Of a DNA stretch of 64,000 bases, positions 35,614 through 44,379 are shown one piece after another (positions within the stretch are counted from its first letter, which is position 1; every line of letters begins with the position of its first letter). The notes beneath the pieces are model-generated. The model did no database searches and was not told where the DNA came from. It saw only the letters and a program-made list of their open reading frames with translations. A program made the translations under genes and the position numbers. The DNA is taken from NCBI RefSeq assembly GCF_000023265.1, contig NC_013124.1, positions 1,244,001-1,308,000 on the forward strand, in the 5' to 3' direction. This DNA is from Acidimicrobium ferrooxidans DSM 10331. GTDB taxonomy: Bacteria > Actinomycetota > Acidimicrobiia > Acidimicrobiales > Acidimicrobiaceae.

Positions 35614-36510
35614 TCACGTCGTCACAGTGCGAGCATCGGCGACCAGGTTGTGCCATTGACTCGGTGCGGCCTGGATCTGGCGCTCGAGTGCGCGCACCAC
35701 CCGTCGATGAAGCTCCTCGATGCGAGCCTCTCGTGACCCCTGCGTCGGCGGCATGATCGGCGCCCAGATCCGAATCAGGTGCCTCCGTCCCGGCAGCTGG
35801 TAGCACGCCGCCGGGTAGACCGGCGCTCCCGACAACACCGACAGCACCGCCGGCCCGGCTGCCACCGAGACCTTCCGACCGAACAGTTCCCCGGGACGAC
35901 CCGAACCGGTGACGTCGCGATCGACCACGAGCGCGACGCGCCCACCTTCCCGTAGGGTGCGCAACAGAGCCCGAGTTGCCTGGACGCCGGTGGGGACGAC
36001 GCGGATGCCGAGCGCATCACGCAGTCGATCGAAGAAGCTCGTCACCGACGCCTCGGGAAGTCGCTCGGCCACCGCCGTGACGGGTGCGCCGGCGGCCGAC
36101 GCCCACACCCCGGCGACGTCCCAGTTGCCGACGTGCGCCAGGGCAACGATGCAGCCTTCACCGCGCCCGACCGCCTCCAGGAATGCCTCGTGGCCCGTCA
36201 CCTCGACGCCGTCGAGCAGACGCGCCATCGCGTGAGGGGCTCGGAGCGTGTCGACGTAGTAGCGCGCATAGGACACATAGGCCCGAAGCGTCCAGGCGAT
36301 CGCCCGCGGATCGCTCATCGGGCGTCTCCGCGCCAAGCACTGGTGCTCCCAGGCGATACGCCGCCGCGATCCGGTCAGCACAAAGGCGATCGCCCCACCG
36401 ACCCACCAGACGATCGGATCGAGTCGCCACGGCAGCCGTCGCACCAACGCAGAGGCGATCTCGAACCGTCGAGCTCGCAGACCAGCGCGCAGCGACCTTG
36501 CGGTCCGCAC
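35614..36510 (-). CDS. Phosphatidylinositol mannoside acyltransferase PatA-like
   Basis: The 298-residue protein belongs to the LpxL/HtrB-type lysophospholipid acyltransferases; the HX4D-type catalytic motif is in LAHVGNWDVAG (about residue 125), with one hydrophobic segment near residue 35. In mycobacteria the homologous gene next to pimA acylates the mannose of PIM1/PIM2. The GTG start lies 4 bases after the PI-synthase stop. The specific acylation step is inferred from context. Confidence 0.83.
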   Translation of the reverse strand: MRTARSLRAGLRARRFEIASALVRRLPWRLDPIVWWVGGAIAFVLTGSRRRIAWEHQCLARRRPMSDPRAIAWTLRAYVSYARYYVDTLRAPHAMARLLDGVEVTGHEAFLEAVGRGEGCIVALAHVGNWDVAGVWASAAGAPVTAVAERLPEASVTSFFDRLRDALGIRVVPTGVQATRALLRTLREGGRVALVVDRDVTGSGRPGELFGRKVSVAAGPAVLSVLSGAPVYPAACYQLPGRRHLIRIWAPIMPPTQGSREARIEELHRRVVRALERQIQAAPSQWHNLVADARTVTT

Positions 36511-36513
36511 CGC

Positions 36514-37275
36514 CTAACGCGCGTCGCGGCGCCGCCGACGCCGAGCAGTGGTCACTTCCCGCGACCCGAGCAAACCGCTCAGACGCGTCCGCAGCCGCGC
36601 CCGCCGCCGCCGATTCTCGCGTCGCAGCGCGACGAGGCGCTCATGGGCACGGAGCCGATCTGGCTGGCCCGAAGCCGAGCGCCAGATCCTGACGAAGCGC
36701 TGTGCAGCCGTCCAGGTCGACCCGAGGAGCAGCACCCACACCGCGATGGGGAGCAGCGCCCACACGGCGATGCCGAGGAGGAGGACGACCGAGCGCTCAG
36801 CGCGCTCGAAGACGCCACCCTTGGCCTGGAAACCGAGCGACTCCGCCTTGGCGCGCTGGTACGAGATGAGCGACGCCGCGAGAGCAGCGCCGAAGGCCGC
36901 CACGCCAAGACCAGGCTGATGCTCGACGAGCACCAAACCGACCCCAAGTCCCCCGAGGACCGCCGCGTCGCTCACACGATCCGAGACCGAGTCGAAGAAC
37001 GCGCCGCGACGGGAAGCAGCCCCACTCGCCTTCGCAACGGGACCATCGAGCAAGTCTCCGAGGAAGCCGACGAGAGCCAGTGCAAGGCCTACCCAGCGTG
37101 CGCCGAACGCGAGCGCGAGGCCGGCACCGATCGCCGCGACGATCCCTGCGCCGGTGAGCACGTCTGGTGTGATCCCGAGCCGCGCGAGCTGACGACCGAC
37201 CGGCGCGGTCGCCCGATCGACTTGCCCCCTGAACTCTCCGTCCAGCACCTCCGGCCACTCCTTGCGATCGCCCAT
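36514..37275 (-). CDS. CDP-alcohol phosphatidyltransferase, probable phosphatidylinositol(-phosphate) synthase
   Basis: The 253-residue membrane protein matches the CDP-alcohol phosphotransferase signature with exact spacing, DLLDGPVAK-x8-GAFFDSVSD, except that the usual Arg after Ala is Lys. In actinobacteria the gene at this location makes phosphatidylinositol phosphate from CDP-diacylglycerol and inositol 1-phosphate. The C-terminus is a highly basic tail (RRRRRRDAR). ATG 37275 is chosen; a TTG 21 bases upstream is possible, and no good ribosome-binding site marks either. It heads the PIM operon. Confidence 0.8.
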   Translation of the reverse strand: MGDRKEWPEVLDGEFRGQVDRATAPVGRQLARLGITPDVLTGAGIVAAIGAGLALAFGARWVGLALALVGFLGDLLDGPVAKASGAASRRGAFFDSVSDRVSDAAVLGGLGVGLVLVEHQPGLGVAAFGAALAASLISYQRAKAESLGFQAKGGVFERAERSVVLLLGIAVWALLPIAVWVLLLGSTWTAAQRFVRIWRSASGQPDRLRAHERLVALRRENRRRRARLRTRLSGLLGSREVTTARRRRRRDAR

Positions 37276-37326
37276 CCGATGTCGTCGTCGCTGCAACGCA
37301 TCTACGCTCGGACAACGCTACGGCGT

Positions 37327-37332
37327 AGCCTA
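37327..37332 (-). promoter_or_regulatory. TAGGCT -10-like box of the PI-synthase/PIM operon
   Basis: Minus-strand TAGGCT about 52 bases before the ATG, inside the divergent spacer shared with the EF-G-like gene. A TATGGT element on the plus strand at about 37376-37381 may serve the latter. Confidence 0.4.
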
Positions 37333-37422
37333 CCACATCGCCTCCACCCGCCTGTGCTGGTCGCACGGGGCGTGCTATGGTGGGCCAGCTGCATCGACAG
37401 CTTGGGACCGACGGGAGGTGCC

Positions 37423-39423
37423 GTGGACGCCACTGTCGCAGCGAGCCCGCGTGCTCGCATCATCTGCGTCGTCGGACCTGCGGGCGTGGGCAAGACCACG
37501 CTCGTGCAGGCGCTCGCCACGCTCCAGTCTCCACCGACGCGCGGCGACGACGATGCCCGCGCACTGATCGACACGTCGCCGGAAGAGCGCGCGCACCACC
37601 ACTCCGTCGACCTGGGCGTCGTACGCCTCGAGCACCGAGGCCACGCGATGACCCTGCTCGACGTCCCCGGTATCGGTGAGCTCGCCGCTGCGCGGGCACT
37701 TGCACTCGCCGTCGCCGACGCAGCGCTCGTCGTGGTGCCACCCAGCGACAGCCCCAGCCCGGAGCTCCTGCGCATCTGGCGCGAGCTCGACGAGCGCCAA
37801 CTGCCCCGCTTGGTGGTCGTCAATCGCTGCGACGACAGCCGCTGTGCGATCGACACCGTCGTCCGTGCCCTCAACGAGCGCCTCGAGGCCCATCTCGACG
37901 CCGTCGAGCTCGTCGCCATCACCGCCGACGGCCATCAGGACCTCATCGACGTGCTCGCGGAGGCGTCCATCGTCGGCATCGGCACTGACGAGCACCTCGA
38001 ACCGCTGCCCGAGGTCGAGCGCGAGTTCGAGCGCCAGGCACACGACGCCTTGCTCGACGACATCGTGGCCGAGGACGACGCCCTCCTCGAGCGCTACCTC
38101 GCCGGTGAGGAGCTCGACCCGACCGAGCTCAACGCTGCACTGGCGATCGCCATCCGCGAGCGGCACCTGACCCCCGTTCTCGCCGCGTCGGCGACCACGC
38201 GTCTCGGCCTCACCCATCTCCTCGACATGCTCGATGCCCTGGTACCAGCGTCGCCGACGCCAACGGACACCACGAGCGCGCTGGTCATCGCCACAAGCTC
38301 CGACAACTTTCAAGGTACGTCCGCGACGCTCGCCATCGTCCGCGGCGCCATCCGGCCCGACAGCGTCCTGCGCGACTCGGCCCAGGACCGCACGGAGCGA
38401 CTCCATCAGCTGCTCTGGCCGACCCTGCCCAAGCCTACGCCGACGACGGAGGCCGCCGCGGGTGACGTCGTGATCGCCCCCAAGGTGGGGGCCGCGGTGG
38501 GGACCTGGCTCATCGATCCTGCTGGCCACGACATCCCCGATCCAGTGCAGCGCCCGACACCGACCTACACGCTCGCCGTCGAGGTTCCCGACCAGCGCGC
38601 CAACGACAAGGTTCAAGCAGCTGCCGCTCGCCTCGCCATGGAAGACCCAGGGCTGATCGTCAGCCGGGAGGCAGAGACCCACCGCCTCTTGCTCACCGGC
38701 ATGGGGGCGACGCACTTGGCTCTGGTGATCGAGCGACTCGGCCGCCGCAGCGGAGCTGCGATCCAGACGGTCACGCCACGCACGCCCTATCGCGAAACCA
38801 TTGCGGGCACGGTCGAGGTGGAAGGGCGCCACAAGAAGCAGACCGGGGGCCACGGCCAATACGGCGTCGTGGTCTGCCGCATCGGACCCGGACCTCGTGC
38901 GAGTGGCGTGGTGTTCTTCGATGAGATCGTCGGCGGGGCCATACCGCGAACCTTCATTCCCGCGGTCGAGGCGGGCATTCGGGAGGCGTGCGAGCAAGGT
39001 GGTCCGCATGGGTTCCCCGTCGTCGACCTCGAAGTCCACCTCATCGACGGCAAGCACCATCCGGTCGACTCCAACGAGCTCAGCTTCAAGCTTGCAGGGG
39101 CGCTCGCGCTGCGCACGGCCCTCGAGCGAGCAGGGAGCGTCGTCCTCGAACCGATCGCACGTGTGCACCTCAGCGTCCCGGCAAGCGCACAGGGCGACGT
39201 GCTGGGCTACGTGACGTCACGCCGGGGTCGCATCATCGAGTCCACTCCGGTCGGGCCGAGCGTCGAGATCGAGGCAGAACTGCCCGCTGCCGAACTCACG
39301 CATCTCGCCGTGGACCTCCACGGCCTGACGGCGGGCCAGGGATCGTTCACGAGCACGCACGACCGCTACGAGCCCGTCCCAACCGCGGTCCTCGGACGCT
39401 TGCTCAGCGCGACATCCAAGTGA
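37423..39423 (+). CDS. Elongation-factor-G-like protein with atypical GTPase motifs
   Basis: The 666-residue protein has the EF-G layout: GTPase domain (1-270), domain II, then domains III-V with KKQTGGHGQYGVV (domain IV, about residue 470) and the final ERYEPVP-like DRYEPVPTAV. G1 is GPAGVGKTT and G3 DVPG, but switch I reads ERAHHHSVDLG instead of RGIT and G4 is NRCDD instead of NKxD. It resembles the EF-G2-like paralogues of actinobacteria, whose role is unclear. GTG 37423 follows GGGAGGTG; the long open frame upstream is antisense to the PIM genes. It is divergent from the PIM operon. Confidence 0.82.
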   Translation: MDATVAASPRARIICVVGPAGVGKTTLVQALATLQSPPTRGDDDARALIDTSPEERAHHHSVDLGVVRLEHRGHAMTLLDVPGIGELAAARALALAVADAALVVVPPSDSPSPELLRIWRELDERQLPRLVVVNRCDDSRCAIDTVVRALNERLEAHLDAVELVAITADGHQDLIDVLAEASIVGIGTDEHLEPLPEVEREFERQAHDALLDDIVAEDDALLERYLAGEELDPTELNAALAIAIRERHLTPVLAASATTRLGLTHLLDMLDALVPASPTPTDTTSALVIATSSDNFQGTSATLAIVRGAIRPDSVLRDSAQDRTERLHQLLWPTLPKPTPTTEAAAGDVVIAPKVGAAVGTWLIDPAGHDIPDPVQRPTPTYTLAVEVPDQRANDKVQAAAARLAMEDPGLIVSREAETHRLLLTGMGATHLALVIERLGRRSGAAIQTVTPRTPYRETIAGTVEVEGRHKKQTGGHGQYGVVVCRIGPGPRASGVVFFDEIVGGAIPRTFIPAVEAGIREACEQGGPHGFPVVDLEVHLIDGKHHPVDSNELSFKLAGALALRTALERAGSVVLEPIARVHLSVPASAQGDVLGYVTSRRGRIIESTPVGPSVEIEAELPAAELTHLAVDLHGLTAGQGSFTSTHDRYEPVPTAVLGRLLSATSK

Positions 39424-40124
39424 CGCCGCCCTACGGCCCGACTCGGCACTCCCTCCCTGGCAACTCACGGTCGACGACCACACCTCTGCACCCCGTACAC
39501 CCGAGAACCGTGCGTTCTGCGGCGCTCGGAGAGAGCGGTATCGTGACCACCGATCCTCCCTTGCCCAAAGGCTGTGATCGAGTCGGGGCACGCCACGGTG
39601 AGCTGGTGCGACTCGGTGGCGGCAGCCGGACCTCGGAGTCGCTCGGCAAGCATGTCGCCATGGCCGCAGGCAGCTGGCGGTGGTGGCTCGTCGAGCCACC
39701 ACCGGGTGCGTACCACTCCGGCCGACGTCGGCAGACTCGATGAACGCACGCACAGTCAGAGGGCCAGTCGTGCGCGCCGCGATCCGCTCCTTTCGGCAGG
39801 GGTCCATCCGCTCCAGTGAACGACGAGGTCCCCCGCACGGCTCACGTTGGCCTTTGCACGCGGCCTTCACGACGCGCGGGAGCACCTCCGCTCCAACAAG
39901 CCGAGAGCGACGGCGGCTTGCACGCGGGCGATCGGCTCCGCCACGACGCTCAGGCCTCGGCTCTGGAGGGCTCTCACGAGGTCACGCTGCGCTCCGCTCT
40001 CGTTCGGAACGGCACTCGCGCCGTCCGACACCTCTCGGCACGTTCTCCGCGACGGCGACCACATGGAGCTCATGTGGCCCCAACAGATCACACCACGCGG
40101 ATCGGTGACTCGACAAGGGACGAA
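39424..40124. other. About 700 bases without a recognised gene between convergent genes
   Basis: Open frames on both strands have no family match and no ribosome-binding site. The only clear structure is the 27-base palindrome at 39678-39704. The region separates the ends of the EF-G-like gene and the VOC gene and may be decayed sequence or a termination zone. Confidence 0.5.
39678..39704. terminator. 27-base near-perfect palindrome, possible bidirectional terminator
   Basis: CGGTGGTGGCTCG and CGAGCCACCACCG flank a single T. Folded as RNA it gives an 11-bp stem with a five-base loop on either strand. Lying between convergent genes it could terminate both; being almost loop-free it could also be a protein-binding site. 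Confidence 0.4.
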
Positions 40125-40496
40125 TTACCCAGCGTTGTCGATCACCTCAATGCGATTCCCAAAGGGGTCGTCGACGTATAAGCGCCGGACTCCCGGAAGG
40201 TCTTCGTCCCACCGCCAGGAAGCGCCCGACGCTTCGAGCTTCGCAACGAGATCGTCCAGCTCCTCCACTCGGAGGGCGGGGTGCGCCTTGCGCGCCGGCC
40301 TGAAATCCTCCTCCACCCCAAGATGCAGCTGCACGGGCCCGCACGCAAACCAGCGGCCACCACGAGCTGCGAGCGGCTCTGGCTTCGCGAGGACAGTGAA
40401 GCCGAGTACGTCGCGGTAGAACGCTTCTGCCTCGGGCTCGCGACCGGCTGGCATGGCGAGTTGGACATGATCAAGGGCTACGACTCGGACGCCCAC
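40125..40496 (-). CDS. VOC (glyoxalase/dioxygenase-fold) family protein
   Basis: The 123-residue protein has the paired beta-alpha-beta-beta-beta modules of the vicinal-oxygen-chelate fold: VALDHVQLAM (first metal-ligand His), FYRDVLGF, and the ending LYVDDPFGNRIEVID (ligand Glu). QLHLGVEEDF supplies a further His. Function within this broad family (isomerase, dioxygenase, resistance protein) cannot be assigned. GTG 40496 follows GGGAGGAT; longer frames upstream look non-coding. Confidence 0.8.
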   Translation of the reverse strand: MGVRVVALDHVQLAMPAGREPEAEAFYRDVLGFTVLAKPEPLAARGGRWFACGPVQLHLGVEEDFRPARKAHPALRVEELDDLVAKLEASGASWRWDEDLPGVRRLYVDDPFGNRIEVIDNAG

Positions 40497-40901
40497 GACG
40501 TGAATCCTCCCACCCACGCTCGACTCGTGCCGCGCCCGGCGCCAAGCGCTCATCACCGCTCGCGACCACTGACGCCGAGAACAGCTGGACGCCTCCTTCC
40601 CAGAGGCAGCCTCAGACACCGCAGTGCTCGTCCTGTCAGGTGCCAAGCCCAGCGAGGCGTTGTGCATGCCGGGCACCGACGTCGATCTCCATCCGTCGTG
40701 CCACTCGCGACCACATCCCGCGAGGGGTCGTCCCCAGGTCCGCGCCTCTTCCCCAGAGACACCGTCGCGGACGACGAGCGTCACGACCCCCGCGGCCACC
40801 GCTCACTCGAGCGGCGCGCGCGACCCACACCACTGCTGCGAGTCCAGAAGGCCGATCAGCTCACGGAGCAACTGCCGTACTCGGGCCCGGCGCCGGCGTC
40901 A
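40497..40901. other. About 400 bases without a recognised gene
   Basis: This stretch lies upstream of the VOC gene and downstream of the HIT gene, both leftward. It should hold the VOC promoter, but no convincing -10 was picked out. At its right end GCCGGCG (40892-40898) can pair with CGCCGGC (40911-40917) around the HIT stop codon, a possible weak terminator for the mshC-thrS-HIT operon. Confidence 0.4.
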
Positions 40902-41393
40902 CTACGAGCTCGCCGGCCACGCGCGGCGCAACCGATCGCGCGTGTCCCCGAGTGCCTCGGGGAGGACCCGTGTCTGCGCGGCGGTCACCATGAAGTTCGC
41001 GTCCCCGACCCACCGAGGAACGACATGGACGTGCAGGTGCTCGACGATACCCGCACCCGATGCCCGACCAAGATTGAGGCCGAGGTTGATGCCCTGGGGA
41101 TGGTAGGCGCTCTCCAGCGCCGCCATTCCCTCGCGCACGAGCTCCCACATCTCGCCGAGCTCCTCGTGCGAGAGCGCGCCGAGGTCGCTGCCGTGCCGCC
41201 GCGGGACCACCATCAGGTGCCCCGACGTGTACGGATAGAGGTTCAGCACGCAGAAGGCACGCGCGCGACGAGCGACCACGAGATCATCGGCCCCATCGGC
41301 CCCGTCGCCGATCGCGCACAGGACGCACCCGTCGACCGCCGGAGCACCCTGCGTGACGAACGCGGAGCGCCACCCCGCCCAGAGGTAGTCCAT
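40902..41393 (-). CDS. HIT-family nucleotide hydrolase/phosphorylase
   Basis: The 163-residue protein has the histidine-triad motif HLHVHVVPRW (catalytic middle His) and begins MDYLWAGWRSAFV, similar to the actinobacterial Ap4A phosphorylase-type HIT protein that follows thrS in mycobacteria. CVLCAI near residue 24 may be half of a zinc site. It probably acts on adenylylated nucleotides such as Ap4A. ATG 41393 overlaps the thrS stop by one base (TGATG). Confidence 0.88.
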   Translation of the reverse strand: MDYLWAGWRSAFVTQGAPAVDGCVLCAIGDGADGADDLVVARRARAFCVLNLYPYTSGHLMVVPRRHGSDLGALSHEELGEMWELVREGMAALESAYHPQGINLGLNLGRASGAGIVEHLHVHVVPRWVGDANFMVTAAQTRVLPEALGDTRDRLRRAWPASS

Positions 41394-43264
41394 CACGGAC
41401 GCACCTCCGCCATGGCGACCGCTCGTGCGATCTCGTCGATCGCCGTCTCGAGCGCGACGCCGCGGGCCTGCGACCGATCGGGGCGCGTCAGCCCGACCGA
41501 ATGCGCAGCGACGTCATCGTTGCCCACGACCACGATGTAGGGGACTCGCTCGGTCCGAGCACGTCGCACCCGTGCCCCGAGCGGTTCGTCGGCCGCGACC
41601 ACCTGAGCCCCGACGCCCGCAGCAACGAGCGCAGCACGAACCTCCTCGGCCCAGCCGGCCGCCTCATGAGCCACCGGCAAAATGCGGACCGGTTCACGCA
41701 CGAGCCACGGCGGCAGCTCACCATCGAAGTGCTCGATGAGGATGGCGAGGAAGCGTTCGACGGACCCGAAGAGCGCCCGATGAATCATGAACGGACGCTC
41801 CATCCGGTTGTCAGCGCCCTGGTAGCCGAGGTCGAAGCGCTGCGGCAACTGCAGATCGACCTGCACCGTCGAGAGCTGCCAGCGCCGGCCGATCGCATCA
41901 CGCAGGTGGATGTCGATCTTGGGCGCGTAGAACGCACCCTCGCCCTCGGCGACCCGATAGGTGAGCCCCGACCGCTCCAGCGCGCTCCGGGCGGCCGACG
42001 TCGCGAACTCCCAGTCCTCGTCGCTGCCCACGGACTTGGCGGGCCGCGTCGACAGCTCGGCCTCGAAGTCGTTCAGCCCAAAGGCGCCGAGCAGGCGCAT
42101 CGCGAGGTCGAGCACCCCGGTGAGTTCGTCTGCCAACTGATCGCCGCGGCAGAAGATGTGGGCGTCGTCCTGCGTGAGCGAGCGCACCCGCGCCAATCCG
42201 TGCAAGGTACCCGAACGCTCGTAGCGATACACCGTGGCCAGCTCGAACAGCCGCAGCGGCAGTTCTCGGTAGCTACGGGGATGCTGCCGGTAGGCGAGGA
42301 TGTGCATGGGGCAGCTCATCGGCTTGAGGAAGTACTCCTCGTCGTCGAGCTCCATCGCCGGGTACATCGACTCGCGGTACCAGCCCAGGTGGCCAGAGAG
42401 CTCGAACAAGGCGCCGCGCGTGACGTGCGGCGTCCACACCGGGACGTAGCCGGCGGCAAAGTGGATGCGACGGGAGAACTCCTCGAGACGGTAACGGACC
42501 CAAGCCCCGTCGGGCTCGAACACGGGGAGACCGCCGCCGATCTCACGAGGGAAGAAGAAGAGCCGCTGCTCCTGACCGAGCCGACGATGGTCGCGCCGCT
42601 CGGCCTCGGCGATCTGCGTCAGCCACGCCTCGAGCGCCTCCGGGGACTCGAACGCCGTCCCCGCGACGCGCTGGAGCCGTGGGCCGTGCTCGTCGCCGCG
42701 CCAGTACGCGCCAGAGACCCTGAGCAGGCGGAGGGCCGAGAGATGGCCGGTAGAGGGCACGTGTGGCCCTCGACACAGGTCGATGAAGTCAGCACCCGTG
42801 CGATAGATCGAGACCGCAGAGCCCGAAGCGGCATCCGTCTCAGCCTCGCCAGCGGCGATGCGGTCGAGGATCTCGAGCTTGAACGGTTGGTCGGCGAGCT
42901 GGCGCCGAGCCTCGTCGAGCTCGAGCTCGATGCGCTCGAAGGGTTCGTCGGCCGCGACGATGCGTTCGACCTCGGCGGCGATCGCGGCGAGATCGTCGTC
43001 GTCGAGACTGCGTCCCCCGGGGAGCTCGACGTCGTAGAAGAACCCCTCCTCCGTCGCCGGTCCGACGGCAAGGTGCGTACCCGGCCAGAGGCGCGAGATG
43101 GCCTTGGCGACCACGTGCGCACCCGAGTGACGAAGCACCTGGCGACCCTCGGGTGTCGAGGCAGCCACAAGGGTCGCACCCGGACCGGCTCGATCGAGAT
43201 CAACGAGCTCGCCGTCGTCCGAGCGCGCCGCGACCGGTCGAGTGGGGTCGACGAACCGGCTCAC
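41393..43264 (-). CDS. thrS: Threonyl-tRNA synthetase
   Basis: The 623-residue class II synthetase charges tRNA-Thr. The editing domain begins VLRHSGAHVVAKAISRLWPG, and zinc ligands are Cys in KPMSCPMHILAY, His in GTLHGLARVRSLTQDD and His in FMIHRALFGS. C-terminal anticodon-binding domain: about 520-623. Only some 40 residues precede the editing domain, so the usual 60-residue TGS domain is shortened, retaining GELVDLDRAGPGATLVAAST. The GTG start overlaps mshC by 4 bases (GTGA). Confidence 0.94.
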   Translation of the reverse strand: MSRFVDPTRPVAARSDDGELVDLDRAGPGATLVAASTPEGRQVLRHSGAHVVAKAISRLWPGTHLAVGPATEEGFFYDVELPGGRSLDDDDLAAIAAEVERIVAADEPFERIELELDEARRQLADQPFKLEILDRIAAGEAETDAASGSAVSIYRTGADFIDLCRGPHVPSTGHLSALRLLRVSGAYWRGDEHGPRLQRVAGTAFESPEALEAWLTQIAEAERRDHRRLGQEQRLFFFPREIGGGLPVFEPDGAWVRYRLEEFSRRIHFAAGYVPVWTPHVTRGALFELSGHLGWYRESMYPAMELDDEEYFLKPMSCPMHILAYRQHPRSYRELPLRLFELATVYRYERSGTLHGLARVRSLTQDDAHIFCRGDQLADELTGVLDLAMRLLGAFGLNDFEAELSTRPAKSVGSDEDWEFATSAARSALERSGLTYRVAEGEGAFYAPKIDIHLRDAIGRRWQLSTVQVDLQLPQRFDLGYQGADNRMERPFMIHRALFGSVERFLAILIEHFDGELPPWLVREPVRILPVAHEAAGWAEEVRAALVAAGVGAQVVAADEPLGARVRRARTERVPYIVVVGNDDVAAHSVGLTRPDRSQARGVALETAIDEIARAVAMAEVRP

Positions 43265-44379
43265 AGCTCGACCCCGAGCATCCGTGCGGCCTCGCTCACA
43301 CCCCGACCCGCTCGAGCCGCCCGGTCGATGGCCTCGAGTGCACCCGGGGTGTCGAGGTCGTTGTCGAGCGCCGCGTCGACCTCGTCCACGGCACCGTCCC
43401 CGGTGCCGGCTGCGCGCCAGAGCCCATAGCGCTCTCGCGCCTCCTCCAGGAGCCCACCCGTCCAGTCCCACGACGTCCGGTAGTGCTGCGACAGCAACGC
43501 GAGCCGTACCACCGCAGCGGGCACTTCCTTGAGGAGCTCGCGGACGAACACGAGGTTGCCGAGGGACTTGGACATCTTGACGCCGTCGAGCCGCACCATG
43601 CCGACGTGGACCCAGTGGCGCACGAAGGGTTCGCCGGTGATGGCCCGCGACTGCGCCGCTTCACACTCGTGGTGGGGAAAGATGAGATCCGAACCACCGC
43701 CGTGAATGTCCACCACGGGGCCGAGCTCGCGCATGGCGAGCGCCGAGCATTCGATGTGCCACCCGGGCCGACCCGGACCGAACCGCGACTCCCAGGCGGG
43801 CTCGTCGGCCAAGGACGGCTGCCACAACACGAAATCGAGAGGATCGTGCTTCCTGGGATCGTCGGGATCGCCGCCACGCTCCCTGGCAAGTGCGATCATG
43901 GTGTCCCGATCGAGGTGGGAGATCGATCCGAACGTGGGCTCGCTCGCCACGGAGAAGTACACCCATCCGTCGACCTCGTAGGCGTGCCCCGAGTCGACGA
44001 GGTCCTGTACCAGGGACAAGATCTCCGCGATCGCCGAGGTCGCGCGTGGCTCGACCGCCGGCCGTCGCACCCCAAGGGCCGTCATGTCCTGATCGAACTG
44101 CGCGATCTCCATCGCGGCGAGGTCGAGGTAGTTGGTCCCGAGCTCGCGCGCCTTGCGCAAGATGTCGTCGTCGACGTCGGTGACGTTGCGCACACAGCGA
44201 GCGCGCTGCCGATGGCGCTCGAGGTGTCGTGCGAGCACGTCGAAGGTCACGTAGACCGCCGCGTGGCCAAGGTGCGCGGCATCGTAGGGCGTGATGCCGC
44301 AGGTGTAGATCTTGATCTCCTCGCCCGGTCGGAGCTCTAGGTCCACGACCCGTTGCGCTTGTGTGTCGTAGATCCTCAT
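43261..44379 (-). CDS. mshC: Cysteine ligase MshC (mycothiol synthesis), CysS-related
   Basis: The 372-residue class I synthetase-like enzyme has IYTCGITPYDAAHLGHAA, the zinc-ligand region FGPGRPGWHIECSALA, IHGGGSDLIFPHHE and the KMSKS loop VKMSKSLGN. The phrases TCGITPYDAxHLGHA, FGPGRPGWHxEC and the short C-terminus ending LGVEL match MshC, which joins cysteine to GlcN-inositol, better than CysS, whose C-terminal anticodon domain is absent. ATG follows AGGGAGG and overlaps the F420 reductase stop by 4 bases. Confidence 0.8.
   Translation of the reverse strand: MRIYDTQAQRVVDLELRPGEEIKIYTCGITPYDAAHLGHAAVYVTFDVLARHLERHRQRARCVRNVTDVDDDILRKARELGTNYLDLAAMEIAQFDQDMTALGVRRPAVEPRATSAIAEILSLVQDLVDSGHAYEVDGWVYFSVASEPTFGSISHLDRDTMIALARERGGDPDDPRKHDPLDFVLWQPSLADEPAWESRFGPGRPGWHIECSALAMRELGPVVDIHGGGSDLIFPHHECEAAQSRAITGEPFVRHWVHVGMVRLDGVKMSKSLGNLVFVRELLKEVPAAVVRLALLSQHYRTSWDWTGGLLEEARERYGLWRAAGTGDGAVDEVDAALDNDLDTPGALEAIDRAARAGRGVSEAARMLGVEL

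Noticed and set aside
36133-37422. N-terminal extension of the EF-G-like gene
   Set aside because: The 430 extra codons are antisense to the PIM genes and show no domain; GTG 37423 has a ribosome-binding site.
39217-40108. Open frames on both strands in the 700-base gap
   Set aside because: No family resemblance and Arg/Ser-rich shadow-like composition; treated as non-coding.
43261-44379. Annotation as cysteinyl-tRNA synthetase
   Set aside because: The C-terminal anticodon domain is lacking and several phrases (TCGITPYDAxHLGHA, FGPGRPGWHxEC) fit MshC better.
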